36,689 nt of DNA from an uncultured Lachnospiraceae bacterium (GTDB lineage Bacteria; Bacillota; Clostridia; Lachnospirales; Lachnospiraceae), in NCBI GenBank assembly GCA_945864145.1, contig CAMBAN010000016.1, positions 1-36,689 on the forward strand, written 5' to 3'. The notes below the pieces were generated by a model. That model was not told where the DNA came from and ran no database searches. It saw only the letters and a program-made list of their open reading frames with translations. The translations under genes and the position numbers were made by a program. Positions 8,255 to 17,719 of this stretch are shown one piece after another; the stretch's first letter is position 1; each line of letters starts with the position of its first letter.

Positions 8255-9505
8255 CTAATAAATCACTTCTGATGCATAAGCAGTTACCTCTACACCATCA
8301 TCTGTAAAGGTTTTTATAAAGTTACGCAGTACGCTTGTATTTCGATATGCTGTTGCCACCCCAAGTGTTAAATCATCACCATAGCTGCAGATAGTAATAA
8401 ATAAGGTACTTGTACTGCAATAGGCGGAATAGCCTTGAATATAGGGCTCCATTTCTGCCTCTGCCTGTAGTCTGCCCAGATTAGAAACAACAGCCGTAAC
8501 CTTTTTTGACTCCTGTCTTGCAAAAAATTTCACAACAGGATTTTTTATGAACAAAGGCACCATTCTCACGAAAAAAGCCTGCTCCATATATTCATAATTA
8601 TCCATGCGCTCTTTCATTTTTTCAGGCTTTAACTCCGCCTTCAAATCCGTATCAAACTGTTGCGCCAGCGTCTCAATCGTTTCCTCTCCCGAAAAAGTGT
8701 GACTGACATATACAGAATTAAAAAAGTTTCTTGAGGTAGCAGATGGATAGAAATTTCTTAAGTTCACCGGCATACTGATGGTTATAGGTTTATTTTTCTG
8801 CAACGCAGGCATGTCCCGGTACACAGCAAGCATCAGGGCTGCCCCTAAATAGCTCGTTAAAGATGCATGGACTTTCTTTGCTCTTTTTAGCATTTCCTGT
8901 GCTGACATATGAAACTCCATAAACTGCAACTGGTTATAAGGTAATTTTAACCCTCTGATATGATAGCTCTTTTTTGTTCCTGCTACCGGTTTCCCTTTTT
9001 TTCCGTAAAAATGTTTAAAGCTATCTTCCTCCAAGTCCGCCTGAGAAGCACCACTAAATACAGATACCTTATCCAGTTTCCCCGGGTACTTTAACTGCAA
9101 ATAATTGAGAACAATGATATTTAAAAACTCCATACCACCATTTCCGTCAGTCAAGGCATGAAACATATCCAGATTAATTCTATTTCTAAAATAAGTCACA
9201 CGATAATGTAATTTTCCTTCAAATCCACGCCCATACAGATAGGGACAGGGACGCTGGTTTTCCTCTTCTACCACAGGCTCTTTATTTGTCATTTCCATGT
9301 AATGCCAAAATACCCCTTTGTGTATCAACACCTGAAACTGAGGGCGCTGCTTTACTGTCTTTTCTATTGCCTGTTGCAAAAGTTCTTTATCTACAGACTC
9401 CTTTAAAGTACAACTAACGCGAAAGGAGCGAGTATCCCTGAGGTTACAGGTCGCCAGAAAAACCTTTGCTACATTATCCATTTTAAACCATTTATCATTC
9501 ATCAT
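8255..9505 (-). CDS. Condensation-fold acyltransferase (alcohol acetyltransferase-like)
   Basis: 416 residues. The HxxxDG catalytic motif of the CoA-dependent acyltransferase/condensation superfamily is present at H116-D120 (FHALTDGNGG). Residues 1-110 look like the N-terminal half of the fold, and PVNLRNFYPS with VSNLG mark the C-terminal half. Members transfer acyl groups to alcohols or amines. No carrier-protein or NRPS modules lie nearby, so a stand-alone transferase is likely; substrates are unknown. Two adjacent ATGs (9505, 9502) are possible starts. It is flanked by an HSL-type hydrolase upstream and DUF6320 downstream in one operon. Confidence 0.75.
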   Translation of the reverse strand: MMNDKWFKMDNVAKVFLATCNLRDTRSFRVSCTLKESVDKELLQQAIEKTVKQRPQFQVLIHKGVFWHYMEMTNKEPVVEEENQRPCPYLYGRGFEGKLHYRVTYFRNRINLDMFHALTDGNGGMEFLNIIVLNYLQLKYPGKLDKVSVFSGASQADLEEDSFKHFYGKKGKPVAGTKKSYHIRGLKLPYNQLQFMEFHMSAQEMLKRAKKVHASLTSYLGAALMLAVYRDMPALQKNKPITISMPVNLRNFYPSATSRNFFNSVYVSHTFSGEETIETLAQQFDTDLKAELKPEKMKERMDNYEYMEQAFFVRMVPLFIKNPVVKFFARQESKKVTAVVSNLGRLQAEAEMEPYIQGYSAYCSTSTLFITICSYGDDLTLGVATAYRNTSVLRNFIKTFTDDGVEVTAYASEVIY

Positions 9506-9520
9506 TGTTCCATTTCCTTA

Positions 9521-10417
9521 CTATAGTATTGACTGCGTGAATTTCCCAATAGCTTCCATCGCCCGATATGCCCTTCTAATAGGAAGCTGTTGAAAAACAT
9601 GCCAGCCATCATCATAGACCTCCAGCTTTACAAATCCCCCTGTTTTTTGCATTTTCCTGGCAAGCTGTCTGCTGTCATCCAATAAAATTTCATGCGTGCC
9701 CACCTGTATCAACGTCGGTGGTAACCCCTCCAAATCCGCATATAGCGGACTATATTCCGTTTTTGAAAAGTCCACTTCCTCTGTTCCTACATATGCTCCT
9801 CTGACTGCCCTCACATAATCAGGTGTCAGCATCGGATCCTTATCTAAACAACTCTCATAAGTTTTTGACGTTACTGTCATATCTGTCCAGGGACTCATTA
9901 AGATTAATCCTCTTGGTCGAAAACGCCCTTCCTTTTTTAGCTGCAGGCAAAGCTCCAGTGCCAGATTTCCTCCTGCCGAATCTCCTGCTACCAGTACATC
10001 TCTTGCACCATAGCCTTTTTTCATCAGATAATCCCATACTGTCAAAGCATCCTCAATTGCCGCCGGAAACGGATTTTCCGGCGCAAGTCTGTACTCAAAG
10101 GAAAAAACCTCAAGTCCCGTATGAAGTGACAGCTTGCTGGCCAAAATTCTTGCATATTTCAGGCTGCCACAGGTATAGCCACCACCATGGCAATACATTA
10201 TCACATGCTTTTTCTCATGGCAAAAATCAGGTCTAAGCCATTCTGCCGGAATATTATCTACCATCAATTCTTCTGCTGTAACACCAACACCCGGTGTTGC
10301 CAGTTTTGCAAACAAATCCTGTGCACTACGCTGTTTCTCTAAATCCTCAGGAGTCACAGAAGCGCCACCACCTGCTACTGTATGCACAGCCTTCACAGCT
10401 TTCATAATCGGGTCCAT
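9521..10417 (-). CDS. Alpha/beta hydrolase of the hormone-sensitive lipase family
   Basis: 298 residues. The oxyanion-hole motif HGGG is at 77-80, the nucleophile is S147 in GDSAGG, the acid is at about D247/D248 (HEILLDDS) and the histidine is H273 (DGWHVF). This is the bacterial HSL/type IV carboxylesterase pattern. No signal peptide is visible, so it should be cytoplasmic. It probably cleaves short acyl esters. It starts 47 bases after the GH43 gene and 15 bases before the acyltransferase. Pairing with a xylan-type glycosidase suggests deacylation of imported sugars, while pairing with the acyltransferase suggests ester turnover; the sequence does not decide between them. Confidence 0.85.
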   Translation of the reverse strand: MDPIMKAVKAVHTVAGGGASVTPEDLEKQRSAQDLFAKLATPGVGVTAEELMVDNIPAEWLRPDFCHEKKHVIMYCHGGGYTCGSLKYARILASKLSLHTGLEVFSFEYRLAPENPFPAAIEDALTVWDYLMKKGYGARDVLVAGDSAGGNLALELCLQLKKEGRFRPRGLILMSPWTDMTVTSKTYESCLDKDPMLTPDYVRAVRGAYVGTEEVDFSKTEYSPLYADLEGLPPTLIQVGTHEILLDDSRQLARKMQKTGGFVKLEVYDDGWHVFQQLPIRRAYRAMEAIGKFTQSIL

Positions 10418-10464
10418 ACCATTGCCTCCCTATTTACACTTAGCACTATCCTGTCACAACATTT

Positions 10465-12036
10465 TTATTCATCCATATACTCAAAAAAGTCAAAGTCTGC
10501 AGCCTTTCTTGTACCCCAGCCTCCATTATTTGCATAGATACCAACTAAAGTACCTGTATGTCTCTTAGGATCATTTGGCACACCTTCATCACACAAATAA
10601 ATACAATTTTCCAAGGTGCCTGCAAGCATCCAGTTTTCTCCATCATAGCTGTAATAAAAACGACGTGTTAAGTATTCAACTTCAACCTTTAAGTATACAG
10701 CACTTTCTTTTATGTCAGAAATTTCTGTAATAAGCTCCTCACCCTGATTACGGTTGATAACAAGCTCCAGCTTTCTTCCCTCACGGAAGCAGACCGCAAA
10801 TCTTGCATAAGTAGCTGTACTGTAATAACAGGTAAGTCCTGCCTGTTCTCCCGGTCTGTCCGGATAAAACTCTACCTTGGTAGATGCCTGATAGCAAAGC
10901 TCCTGTTCTCTTCGTAATAACGTATTTTTTGCTCTGATTTCCTGTAACGTTCCATCCTGTGTCCAAATACGGAAAAAGCCCGGTCTTTGTGTCAGTGAAT
11001 AAGAGCCCGCTGCCGGTCTTCTGACAAACTCCCAATTGACATTTAAGGTCTCTGTATCAAAATCATCTCTAGTCCATTTTGGATACACACATGGTGAAAG
11101 CTTTGGTGATACCTGTGTCATACTTGGTCCGTTTCCTTCATTGATGGTAAACCACCCATCCTCTGTCCATGTAACCGGGTCAAGGGCTGACTCTCTGCCA
11201 ATGGTAGTATACTTATGCTCATTTGGTCTGCCGCAAAGATAATAGCACCACCAGTCCCCATTCTGGTCTTCAATCAGCTTTCCATGACCGGCTCTTTGTA
11301 TCGGTGCTTCTCTGTCCAGTTGCCTCATAACCGGATTATACGGAGATTTTTCATAAGGTCCCTCCAGCTTTTTAGAACGTCCTACATTGATTCCATGTCC
11401 GTAGCCTGTTCCGCCTTCTGCTACGATGGCATAATACCAGCCATCCTTCTTTAAAATATGTGGACCTTCACTACAACGTTCTCCTGTTCCATCCCATCCA
11501 TTTATCATATCACCCGCTACCTTTGTACCTGTCTCATCTAATGGTACAATTTTAATACCCGGTGCAATAATCATATAGTGTTTTCCATCATCATCTACAA
11601 AATGTGACGGGTCAATATTATCTACCTCAAGCCACTTTGGCTCACTGTAAGGTCCAGCCGGATTTTTAGAGGTTACTACAAGCTGTCTGCGCAGTACCGG
11701 TTTTTCATACGGTCCATCTCCGTTTAAACGAAGTGTTGCAAAAATATAAAAAGTACCATTCACATAATTGATATCAGGCGCCCAAATGCCATGAGAATCC
11801 TTAATATCACTTAAATCCAGCCAATCAGGATTGGTAATTGCATGCCCGATAACCTCCCAGTGTACCATATCTCTTGAGTGAGAAATCGGAATTGCAGGAA
11901 AATACTGAAAGGATGAATTGACCATGTAATAATCATCCCCAACTCTGACTACCGATGGGTCAGGAAAAAAGCCCCTTTGCACCGGATTGTGATAAAAACC
12001 TTTTTTACTTTCTACCTCATCATTTTTCTGAAACAT
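10465..12036 (-). CDS. Glycoside hydrolase family 43 protein (beta-xylosidase/arabinofuranosidase type)
   Basis: 523 residues with no signal peptide, so intracellular. The five-bladed propeller carries the three GH43 acidic residues: D26 (FFPDPSV), D142 (NIDPSHFVDDDG) and E190 (CSEGPH). The C-terminal third (from about residue 310) is a beta-sandwich of the kind common in xylosidases (FDTETLNVNWEFVRRP at its start). It likely trims xylo- or arabino-oligosaccharides taken up from plant hemicellulose; exact specificity is not readable. It is the first gene of the operon ending with DUF6320, and lies divergent from the zinc-ribbon gene. Confidence 0.9.
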   Translation of the reverse strand: MFQKNDEVESKKGFYHNPVQRGFFPDPSVVRVGDDYYMVNSSFQYFPAIPISHSRDMVHWEVIGHAITNPDWLDLSDIKDSHGIWAPDINYVNGTFYIFATLRLNGDGPYEKPVLRRQLVVTSKNPAGPYSEPKWLEVDNIDPSHFVDDDGKHYMIIAPGIKIVPLDETGTKVAGDMINGWDGTGERCSEGPHILKKDGWYYAIVAEGGTGYGHGINVGRSKKLEGPYEKSPYNPVMRQLDREAPIQRAGHGKLIEDQNGDWWCYYLCGRPNEHKYTTIGRESALDPVTWTEDGWFTINEGNGPSMTQVSPKLSPCVYPKWTRDDFDTETLNVNWEFVRRPAAGSYSLTQRPGFFRIWTQDGTLQEIRAKNTLLRREQELCYQASTKVEFYPDRPGEQAGLTCYYSTATYARFAVCFREGRKLELVINRNQGEELITEISDIKESAVYLKVEVEYLTRRFYYSYDGENWMLAGTLENCIYLCDEGVPNDPKRHTGTLVGIYANNGGWGTRKAADFDFFEYMDE

Positions 12037-12058
12037 ACACTTCTCCCTTTATCTTTTT

Positions 12059-12072
12059 TGACATCTGTGTCA
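12059..12072. promoter_or_regulatory. Short inverted repeat in the GH43 upstream region, possible operator
   Basis: TGACA-TCTG-TGTCA is a 5-bp perfect inverted repeat 23 bases upstream of the GH43 start. A second one, ATACT-ATTTC-AGTAT, lies at about 12093-12107. Either could bind a dimeric regulator of the glycosidase operon, but repeats of this size also arise by chance. Confidence 0.25.
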
Positions 12073-12126
12073 TATTTTACTTTTTCAGTTTCATACTATT
12101 TCAGTATAACACATTATGAGAAATTG

Positions 12127-12135
12127 TGGTATAAT
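12127..12135 (+). promoter_or_regulatory. Extended -10 promoter of the zinc-ribbon/TPM operon
   Basis: TGGTATAAT is a perfect extended -10 element, with a poor -35 (TAACAC 17 bases upstream). It lies 52 bases before ATG 12187. It means the long open frame beginning at 11977 cannot be translated from its first ATG on this transcript. Confidence 0.55.
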
Positions 12136-12186
12136 GAGCTTTGCGACGATTCGCATAATATTATTGAGAGAGTTAAGGAGGAACCT

Positions 12187-13776
12187 ATGTACCAATGTAA
12201 AAATTGTGGTGGAAATCTAAAATATGATATCGCCACACAATCCATGCATTGTGACTATTGTGACTCATCCTTTAATCCGTATGATGTCACCAAAGAAACA
12301 GATGCCATGGAAGACAATTATTACGAAGCAACCGTTTTCCGTTGTCCTCAATGCGGTGCAGAGCTTATCAGTTCTGACACAGATGCTACCAGCTTTTGCA
12401 GCTACTGTGGTGCAGCCAACATTTTAACCGGCAGGATAAGTCGAGAAAAGCGCCCTGCCCGTATCATTCCTTTTCAAATCACTAAGGAACAGTGCAAGGA
12501 AATCTACGCAAAAAAAATGAAGCAGGCTTTTTTTGCTCCAAAAGAATTGACAGACCCTGCTTATATTGATAGTTTTCGTGGTATCTATATGCCCTACTGG
12601 TCCTATAATTTTGAACAAAACGGTCACCTGGACCTGGAAGGACAAAAGTCCTACCGTCGTGGCGATTATGTTTATACAGACTATTATGCCTTAGAAGGGG
12701 ATGTGAATGCCTCTTACGAAGGTTACACCTTCGATGCATCTTCCAGTTTTTTCGACAATGTCAGTGAAAATCTTTTGCCCTTTCATGCAGACGATGAAAA
12801 AGAGTTCACCCCTTCCTATCTGAGTGGCTTTTATGCAGATACTGCTGATATTCCAAAGGAAGTCTATGAAACTGATGCAAAAGAACATGCCTGCAGTGTG
12901 ACAAAAGGAAAAATAATTGCACACAGCGATTTTAGTACCTATGGCATCCGTGCCGGTGTGGAGCGAATGGACATGGAAAATAAATTTCCGATTCAATGCA
13001 CAGGTGCACAGCAGTTGCTTTATCCTGTGTGGTTTTTGTCCTACCGTAAAAATGACAGAATTGCCTATGCTGCCATCAATGGACAGACCGGAAAGCTTTT
13101 TATGGATACCCCCATTGATTTTAAAAAATATGGTATCACAACTGCCTTATTAGCACTGGTACTTTTTATCTTTTTAAATATCAATTTCACCTTTAAGCCG
13201 ACCACTCTGCTTTTTGCTTCTGCAGTATTTGCTGTGATTTCCGCTCTTGTTTATTTAAAGGAAATTGATGACATTCATCGCAGAAATGAAAATCTGGATG
13301 ACAAAGGCTTACAATCAAAAAATATTTCAGAAGCAGATGATACTACAGGTTCTAAAAAGAAACGAAGGAACGTAACCTTAAAAAAACCAAATCCGGTTAC
13401 TTTCATCGTCATCGGAATTCTTGTCATAACCTTTTTTCCTTTAGTAATCGGCCTTGCTATTGCAGTAGTCATGGTGGCTATCCTGCCTCTTATGTTTGCA
13501 GGCATGATTTACCTTTGTATCAAAGGTATCAAAATGAATCGGGAAATCAGTGAAACCAGTGGTCCGCTTGGTTTTTGGAGTGCAATGGCCAGTGTCTTTC
13601 TCTGTATGGTCATTGCTTTTATCAATCCGGTGGATGACCTCTATTACTATCTTGGTGCCATTGCATCCATGATTGGTGTACTGGTTACCTTGACAAGCAT
13701 TATTAAAAATTATAATGTATTAGCAACCAGAAAACTGCCTCAGTTCAATAAACAGGGAGGTGATGACCTTGCGTAA
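12187..13776 (+). CDS. Double zinc-ribbon membrane protein
   Basis: 529 residues from the ATG at 12187, which follows a textbook AAGGAGG site. Two zinc ribbons lie in the first 80 residues: C4/C7 with C22/C25, and C53/C56 with C71/C74. A middle beta-rich segment contains several Tyr/Trp-rich stretches (YMPYWSYNF). The last third has about six membrane helices (from about residue 320), split by a charged loop. Such proteins are often annotated TFIIB-type zinc-ribbon proteins, but nothing suggests a transcription role here. It overlaps the next gene, which encodes a TPM-domain protein, so the two probably act together at the membrane. Function unknown. Confidence 0.85.
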   Translation: MYQCKNCGGNLKYDIATQSMHCDYCDSSFNPYDVTKETDAMEDNYYEATVFRCPQCGAELISSDTDATSFCSYCGAANILTGRISREKRPARIIPFQITKEQCKEIYAKKMKQAFFAPKELTDPAYIDSFRGIYMPYWSYNFEQNGHLDLEGQKSYRRGDYVYTDYYALEGDVNASYEGYTFDASSSFFDNVSENLLPFHADDEKEFTPSYLSGFYADTADIPKEVYETDAKEHACSVTKGKIIAHSDFSTYGIRAGVERMDMENKFPIQCTGAQQLLYPVWFLSYRKNDRIAYAAINGQTGKLFMDTPIDFKKYGITTALLALVLFIFLNINFTFKPTTLLFASAVFAVISALVYLKEIDDIHRRNENLDDKGLQSKNISEADDTTGSKKKRRNVTLKKPNPVTFIVIGILVITFFPLVIGLAIAVVMVAILPLMFAGMIYLCIKGIKMNREISETSGPLGFWSAMASVFLCMVIAFINPVDDLYYYLGAIASMIGVLVTLTSIIKNYNVLATRKLPQFNKQGGDDLA

Positions 13777-14566
13777 ATGGAAAGCTTTTTTCTTATTCCT
13801 TTGCTGTCTGTTGCTTCCTGTTTGCAGTATTTCTGCGACCGAGCTGTATACTAATGAAGAAACCGGATATGTTGTCATCATAGAGGATGATGCAGATTTA
13901 TTAACAGATGCAGAAGAAACAAATCTTATACAAACAATGAGGGGTATGACTACCTATGGTAATGTTGCCTTAAAAACCACTATGGAAAATCCTTATAGTG
14001 TAGATACTTATGCATACAATTATTATGAAGATACTTTTGGTTCCACAAATGGTACGATTCTTTTGATTGATATGGATAATCGTGAAATCTGTATCCACAG
14101 CAGTGGATATAATTATCGTATTATTACTGATGATTATGGCGATACCATTACCGATAACATTTATCGTTATGCGTCTGATGGTGACTATTTTACCTGCTGC
14201 AACAAGGCTTTTGAACAAGCGCTTGCCTTACTGAAAGGAAGCCGTATTGCACAGCCAATGAAGTACATATGTAATGCTCTGCTATCAGTTATTGCAGCAT
14301 TACTGATTACTTATTTTATCGTCAGACAGTTCTCTACCGGAGGCAGAGTATCAAAGGGTGTACAATTTTCCGACGTTAAAAACTATTTTGCTTTGAAAAA
14401 TCAATCTATTCAAAAAGTAAAAACTACAAAAGTATATTCTCCACCACAGCATACAAGTAGCGGTGGGCATTCCGGTGGCAGCCATTCCAGTGGCGGTCAT
14501 TCCGGTGGCGGCGGTCACTCCGGTGGGGGTGGGCATTCCGGTGGCGGCGGAAGCCATAGATTTTAG
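13769..14566 (+). CDS. TPM-domain protein with His/Gly/Ser-rich tail
   Basis: About 265 residues. A signal peptide or N-terminal anchor (FFLFLCCLLLPVCSISA) precedes a TPM domain (about 30-150, with DDADLLTDAEETNLIQTM and GTILLIDMDNREI). One membrane helix follows at about 167-185. The tail has seven histidines spaced among Gly/Ser (GGHSGGGGHSGGGG). GTG 13760, ATG 13763 and TTG 13769 are in frame; the GGGAGG at 13755-13760 sits 8 bases before the TTG, which is therefore preferred, giving an 8-base overlap with the upstream gene. TPM proteins are envelope proteins without a common proven activity. Confidence 0.8.
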   Translation: MRKWKAFFLFLCCLLLPVCSISATELYTNEETGYVVIIEDDADLLTDAEETNLIQTMRGMTTYGNVALKTTMENPYSVDTYAYNYYEDTFGSTNGTILLIDMDNREICIHSSGYNYRIITDDYGDTITDNIYRYASDGDYFTCCNKAFEQALALLKGSRIAQPMKYICNALLSVIAALLITYFIVRQFSTGGRVSKGVQFSDVKNYFALKNQSIQKVKTTKVYSPPQHTSSGGHSGGSHSSGGHSGGGGHSGGGGHSGGGGSHRF

Positions 14567-14611
14567 TATTCTCCAGGGGTTTTACAGAGAGAAAGGGACA
14601 GGTTACAATAT

Positions 14612-15484
14612 ATGCTAGCGAAGTTACACGGCAGAAGAGAAGATGTCGAACATGCGCAGGGTAATGGCTTTCGTTTATGGGTGAATGAACAGGTCGAAAA
14701 CTATCCTCCGCATTGGCATACTGATTTAGAAATTATTATGCCTATTGAAAATGTTTATACAGCCATAATCGATAAAAAAGAATATATTTTAGAGGCTGGA
14801 GATATTATTATTATTCCTTCCGGGGAGATGCATGAGCTTATCGCCCCTACCTCCGGTAAGCGGTTGATTTATCAGGTAGATCATGCCATTATCCGCGAGG
14901 TAAATGGTTTTGACTCCATTTACACAAAATTTTTCCCTTGTGCTTTATTTCAAAAAAGTGAAAAAATGGAAGGACATGAACAACTTATGCAGTTGCTCTT
15001 ACAAATTTCCGAAGAATTAGATGCATCTCAGCCTTTATACGACGCCTGCATACACTCTTTGATTTTACAGTTTTTTGTTTTAGCCGGACGCATCCAACTA
15101 AAATATGCTGAAAAATTTACCGGCGTAAAAAGTCAGAAGCAGCAATCCTATATTGATATTTTCTTTAACCTGTGTACCTATATGAATGAGCATTGTACGG
15201 AAGATTTGTCCTTAGAAGAACTTGCGTCTATGACAGGTTTTAGCAAATCTCATTTCATTAGACTTTTTAAAGAATTTGCAGGTGTGTCCTACTATGAATA
15301 TCTCACCAAACGTCGTATGACCTTGGCCGAAATCATGCTGCTGGACAACCCGGAACTTTGTATCGCAGATATTGCGATGCAAAGTGGTTTCAATAGTCTT
15401 GCAACCTTTAACCGTGTTTTTAAGTCCACGCATGACTGTACTCCAACAGACTATCGTAAAAAATATAAAGCAAATACTTTTTAA
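14612..15484 (+). CDS. AraC-family transcriptional regulator with cupin domain
   Basis: 290 residues. An N-terminal cupin sensor (PPHWHTDLEIIMP, LEAGDIIIIPSGEMHEL) spans about 20-100. The C-terminal AraC DNA-binding domain spans about 185-285, ending GFNSLATFNRVFKSTHDCTP. It follows the TPM gene by 45 bases and may share its promoter, although an AraC/cupin protein would more naturally control sugar genes such as the GH43 operon 2.6 kb away; that is speculation. It is followed at once by a strong terminator. Confidence 0.88.
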   Translation: MLAKLHGRREDVEHAQGNGFRLWVNEQVENYPPHWHTDLEIIMPIENVYTAIIDKKEYILEAGDIIIIPSGEMHELIAPTSGKRLIYQVDHAIIREVNGFDSIYTKFFPCALFQKSEKMEGHEQLMQLLLQISEELDASQPLYDACIHSLILQFFVLAGRIQLKYAEKFTGVKSQKQQSYIDIFFNLCTYMNEHCTEDLSLEELASMTGFSKSHFIRLFKEFAGVSYYEYLTKRRMTLAEIMLLDNPELCIADIAMQSGFNSLATFNRVFKSTHDCTPTDYRKKYKANTF

Positions 15485-15516
15485 AAAGGTCTGCAGGAAA
15501 ATCCTGCAGACCTTTT
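15484..15516. terminator. Bidirectional intrinsic terminator
   Basis: A perfect 15-bp stem (15484-15498 with 15502-15516, core GGTCTGCAGGA) closes a 3-base loop, with A and T runs at the two ends. It lies directly between the convergent AraC and histidine kinase genes and touches the kinase stop codon. Confidence 0.92.
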
Positions 15517-17523
15517 CTAATGTTTACTATTACGTTTTGTATACTTTTTGATAGCTCCGAGCAAATTTTCTCTATTAATAGGTTTCCCAATGTGATCATC
15601 CATGCCGGCTTCATAGGATTTCTTCACATCTTCCGGAAAAGTATTGGCTGTCACTGCAATAATTGGTACTCTTTTAGCATCTCTTCTGTCTAAAGCTCTG
15701 ATTTCTCTTGTTGCTTCTAAACCATCCATAACCGGCATCATGATATCCATCAAAATCATATCAAATTCGCCATCTGCCGAATTTTCAAAGGTATCTACTG
15801 CCAGCTGACCGTTTTGTACCGCCGTAACCTCAATATTCGCACTTTCCAGAATGAACTGCGTAATTTCAGAGTTGATTTCATTATCTTCGACCAGTAATGC
15901 TCTCATACCTGCGACATCTGCTTCCTCTTCCTTTTCCGGTTCTTCCGCATTTCTGACATTTGTGTCACTAATAAGCAATGGTAGACAAATACAGACACTA
16001 CTTCCAACATGCAGCTTACTTTCTACAGAAATCGCACCTCCCATTTCTTCCACTAAACGCTTTGCAATTGACATACCAAGTCCGGTTCCTTCAAAGGTAG
16101 TCCTTGCATCTCCATGCTCCTGCGTAAAAGGTTCGAAAATGTGTTCAACAAATTCTTCACTCATGCCAAGTCCGGTATCCGTAATCATAATCTGGAAACT
16201 GCTTCGTTTCTCTGTCAGTATTTTTTCTGATACTTCAATGTGAACCGTACCGTTTTCCCGATTATACTTAATGGCATTTCCCACTGTATGGAATAAAACC
16301 TGTCTGACATGTGCCGGACTGCCTAATACTCTACTATGTATGACCTTTTTGGTATCAATAACAAACCTTACCTGTAAAGGATTGTCATAACACTTTACAG
16401 CTTCTACCAGTTGAATAAGATCAAATGCCTCTTCTGTAAGACAGGAAATACCATTTTCGAGTTTACTCATCTCCAAAACGTCATTCAAAATGGATAAAAG
16501 CTGTTCTGCTGACGCCCTGATTTTTTCCATATGCTCATGATGCTTTGCTTTTTCTACCTTTTCTGAACAATCCATATCTATCATACCCAAAATTCCATTA
16601 ATCGGTGTTCTGATATCATGGGACATACTGGATAAAAAGCGAGTTCTTGTACGATTTGCCTGCCTTGCCGTTTCCAGGGCTTCTTCCAGTTTTCTTTGAT
16701 AATCCAGCTCTTGTTTTTTCTCTTCATCAATATGCTGTGTTACATATAATACTTGTACCACATCATTATTTTCATCTCTCTTTGCATCTACAAAATTTGC
16801 CCTGCTCCAACCGGATTCAATGCCAATAAATTCATGACTGACAATATTTTTATCCTTCATGCGCTCTTTTAAAGTCGATAAGTCCACAAATCTTCGCATT
16901 TCATCGTTATAATCCGCTACAATCAGCTTATCACACATCACATTTAAATAATACTGGGCGTCCCCTTCTTTGGGAATGTACCTCTGCACCTTTTCCACAC
17001 TCGTAATTTCTACTGCTTGTCCCGTTATCAAATCTATCCGATATTGTGCATAATAAATATTACTCAAGGCATCAATAATTTCTATTTTATCTAATAACGC
17101 CTCATTTGTTGTTTCCAACTCAATGGCTTCCTTTTTTTCCTCTGTGATATCCCACAAAAAAATCATGACATAGCCTGGCTTGTATTGCGTGCACTGCAAT
17201 TTCAAATATTTTTTTACATTCGTGTCATAGATTTCATCCTGATAGGGTGTATTTGCAATTGCAACATACCGCAGCATATTGAAATACCGGTCAAATTCCG
17301 GTCTGTGATGCATGATTTCCCGTAAGGTAATTTTCATCAATAATGTCTTAGGACAATGCACGGTATTTTCAAATGGATTATTTACATATACAGCTCTAAA
17401 GTCAAACGTACCACCTGGCATTTCCATATATTCAAAGATACAGACACCTAGCGGCATATTGTCATAGTATTTAATCATTCCCTGGTAAGTTTCTTCATCA
17501 AAATTTTCATAATTTGTCGTCAT
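15517..17523 (-). CDS. Soluble hybrid sensor histidine kinase/response regulator
   Basis: 668 residues with no membrane helix. Order: PAS-like region (about 15-130), a second PAS-like region (150-265), HisKA with the phospho-accepting H302 (SMSHDIRTP), an HATPase domain with N, G1 (DTGLGMS) and G2 (GTGLGMS) boxes, and a C-terminal receiver with phospho-acceptor D593 (ILMDIMMPVMDG). There is no output domain and no partner regulator alongside, so the receiver probably passes phosphate to a distant protein. The ATG at 17523 has only a distant AAAGG. It is transcribed alone. Confidence 0.9.
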   Translation of the reverse strand: MTTNYENFDEETYQGMIKYYDNMPLGVCIFEYMEMPGGTFDFRAVYVNNPFENTVHCPKTLLMKITLREIMHHRPEFDRYFNMLRYVAIANTPYQDEIYDTNVKKYLKLQCTQYKPGYVMIFLWDITEEKKEAIELETTNEALLDKIEIIDALSNIYYAQYRIDLITGQAVEITSVEKVQRYIPKEGDAQYYLNVMCDKLIVADYNDEMRRFVDLSTLKERMKDKNIVSHEFIGIESGWSRANFVDAKRDENNDVVQVLYVTQHIDEEKKQELDYQRKLEEALETARQANRTRTRFLSSMSHDIRTPINGILGMIDMDCSEKVEKAKHHEHMEKIRASAEQLLSILNDVLEMSKLENGISCLTEEAFDLIQLVEAVKCYDNPLQVRFVIDTKKVIHSRVLGSPAHVRQVLFHTVGNAIKYNRENGTVHIEVSEKILTEKRSSFQIMITDTGLGMSEEFVEHIFEPFTQEHGDARTTFEGTGLGMSIAKRLVEEMGGAISVESKLHVGSSVCICLPLLISDTNVRNAEEPEKEEEADVAGMRALLVEDNEINSEITQFILESANIEVTAVQNGQLAVDTFENSADGEFDMILMDIMMPVMDGLEATREIRALDRRDAKRVPIIAVTANTFPEDVKKSYEAGMDDHIGKPINRENLLGAIKKYTKRNSKH

Positions 17524-17571
17524 TTTTTCAAATCTGCACCTTTCTGAGGTTATGACTATACACTCTCTCTT

Positions 17572-17600
17572 ATTTTAGCACAATATGATGATACGTTCCA
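17572..17600 (-). promoter_or_regulatory. Putative promoter of the hybrid histidine kinase
   Basis: On the minus strand TGGAAC (17600-17595) is followed after 17 bases by TAAAAT (17577-17572), with a TG one base before the -10, giving an extended -10. It lies about 50 bases upstream of the kinase start. Confidence 0.4.
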
Positions 17601-17679
17601 CTTTTTTCTTAGTTTTCGAAATTATTGCATTTATTTTCTGTGTTATTTCCATATATTTCTATTTTTTTACCAATTTCAA

Positions 17680-17710
17680 AAAAGAACACAGTCCTAACAG
17701 ACTGTGTTCT
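17680..17710 (-). terminator. Intrinsic terminator of the telA operon
   Basis: On the minus strand an 11-bp stem, AGAACACAGTC with GACTGTGTTCT (17683-17693 and 17700-17710), is followed by a T run. It lies ten bases after the telA stop. Confidence 0.88.
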
Positions 17711-17719
17711 CATACATTT

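Noticed and set aside
11977-12186. Upstream 70-codon extension of the zinc-ribbon protein
   Set aside because: It overlaps the GH43 start region, precedes the extended -10 promoter, and the strong AAGGAGG site points to ATG 12187.
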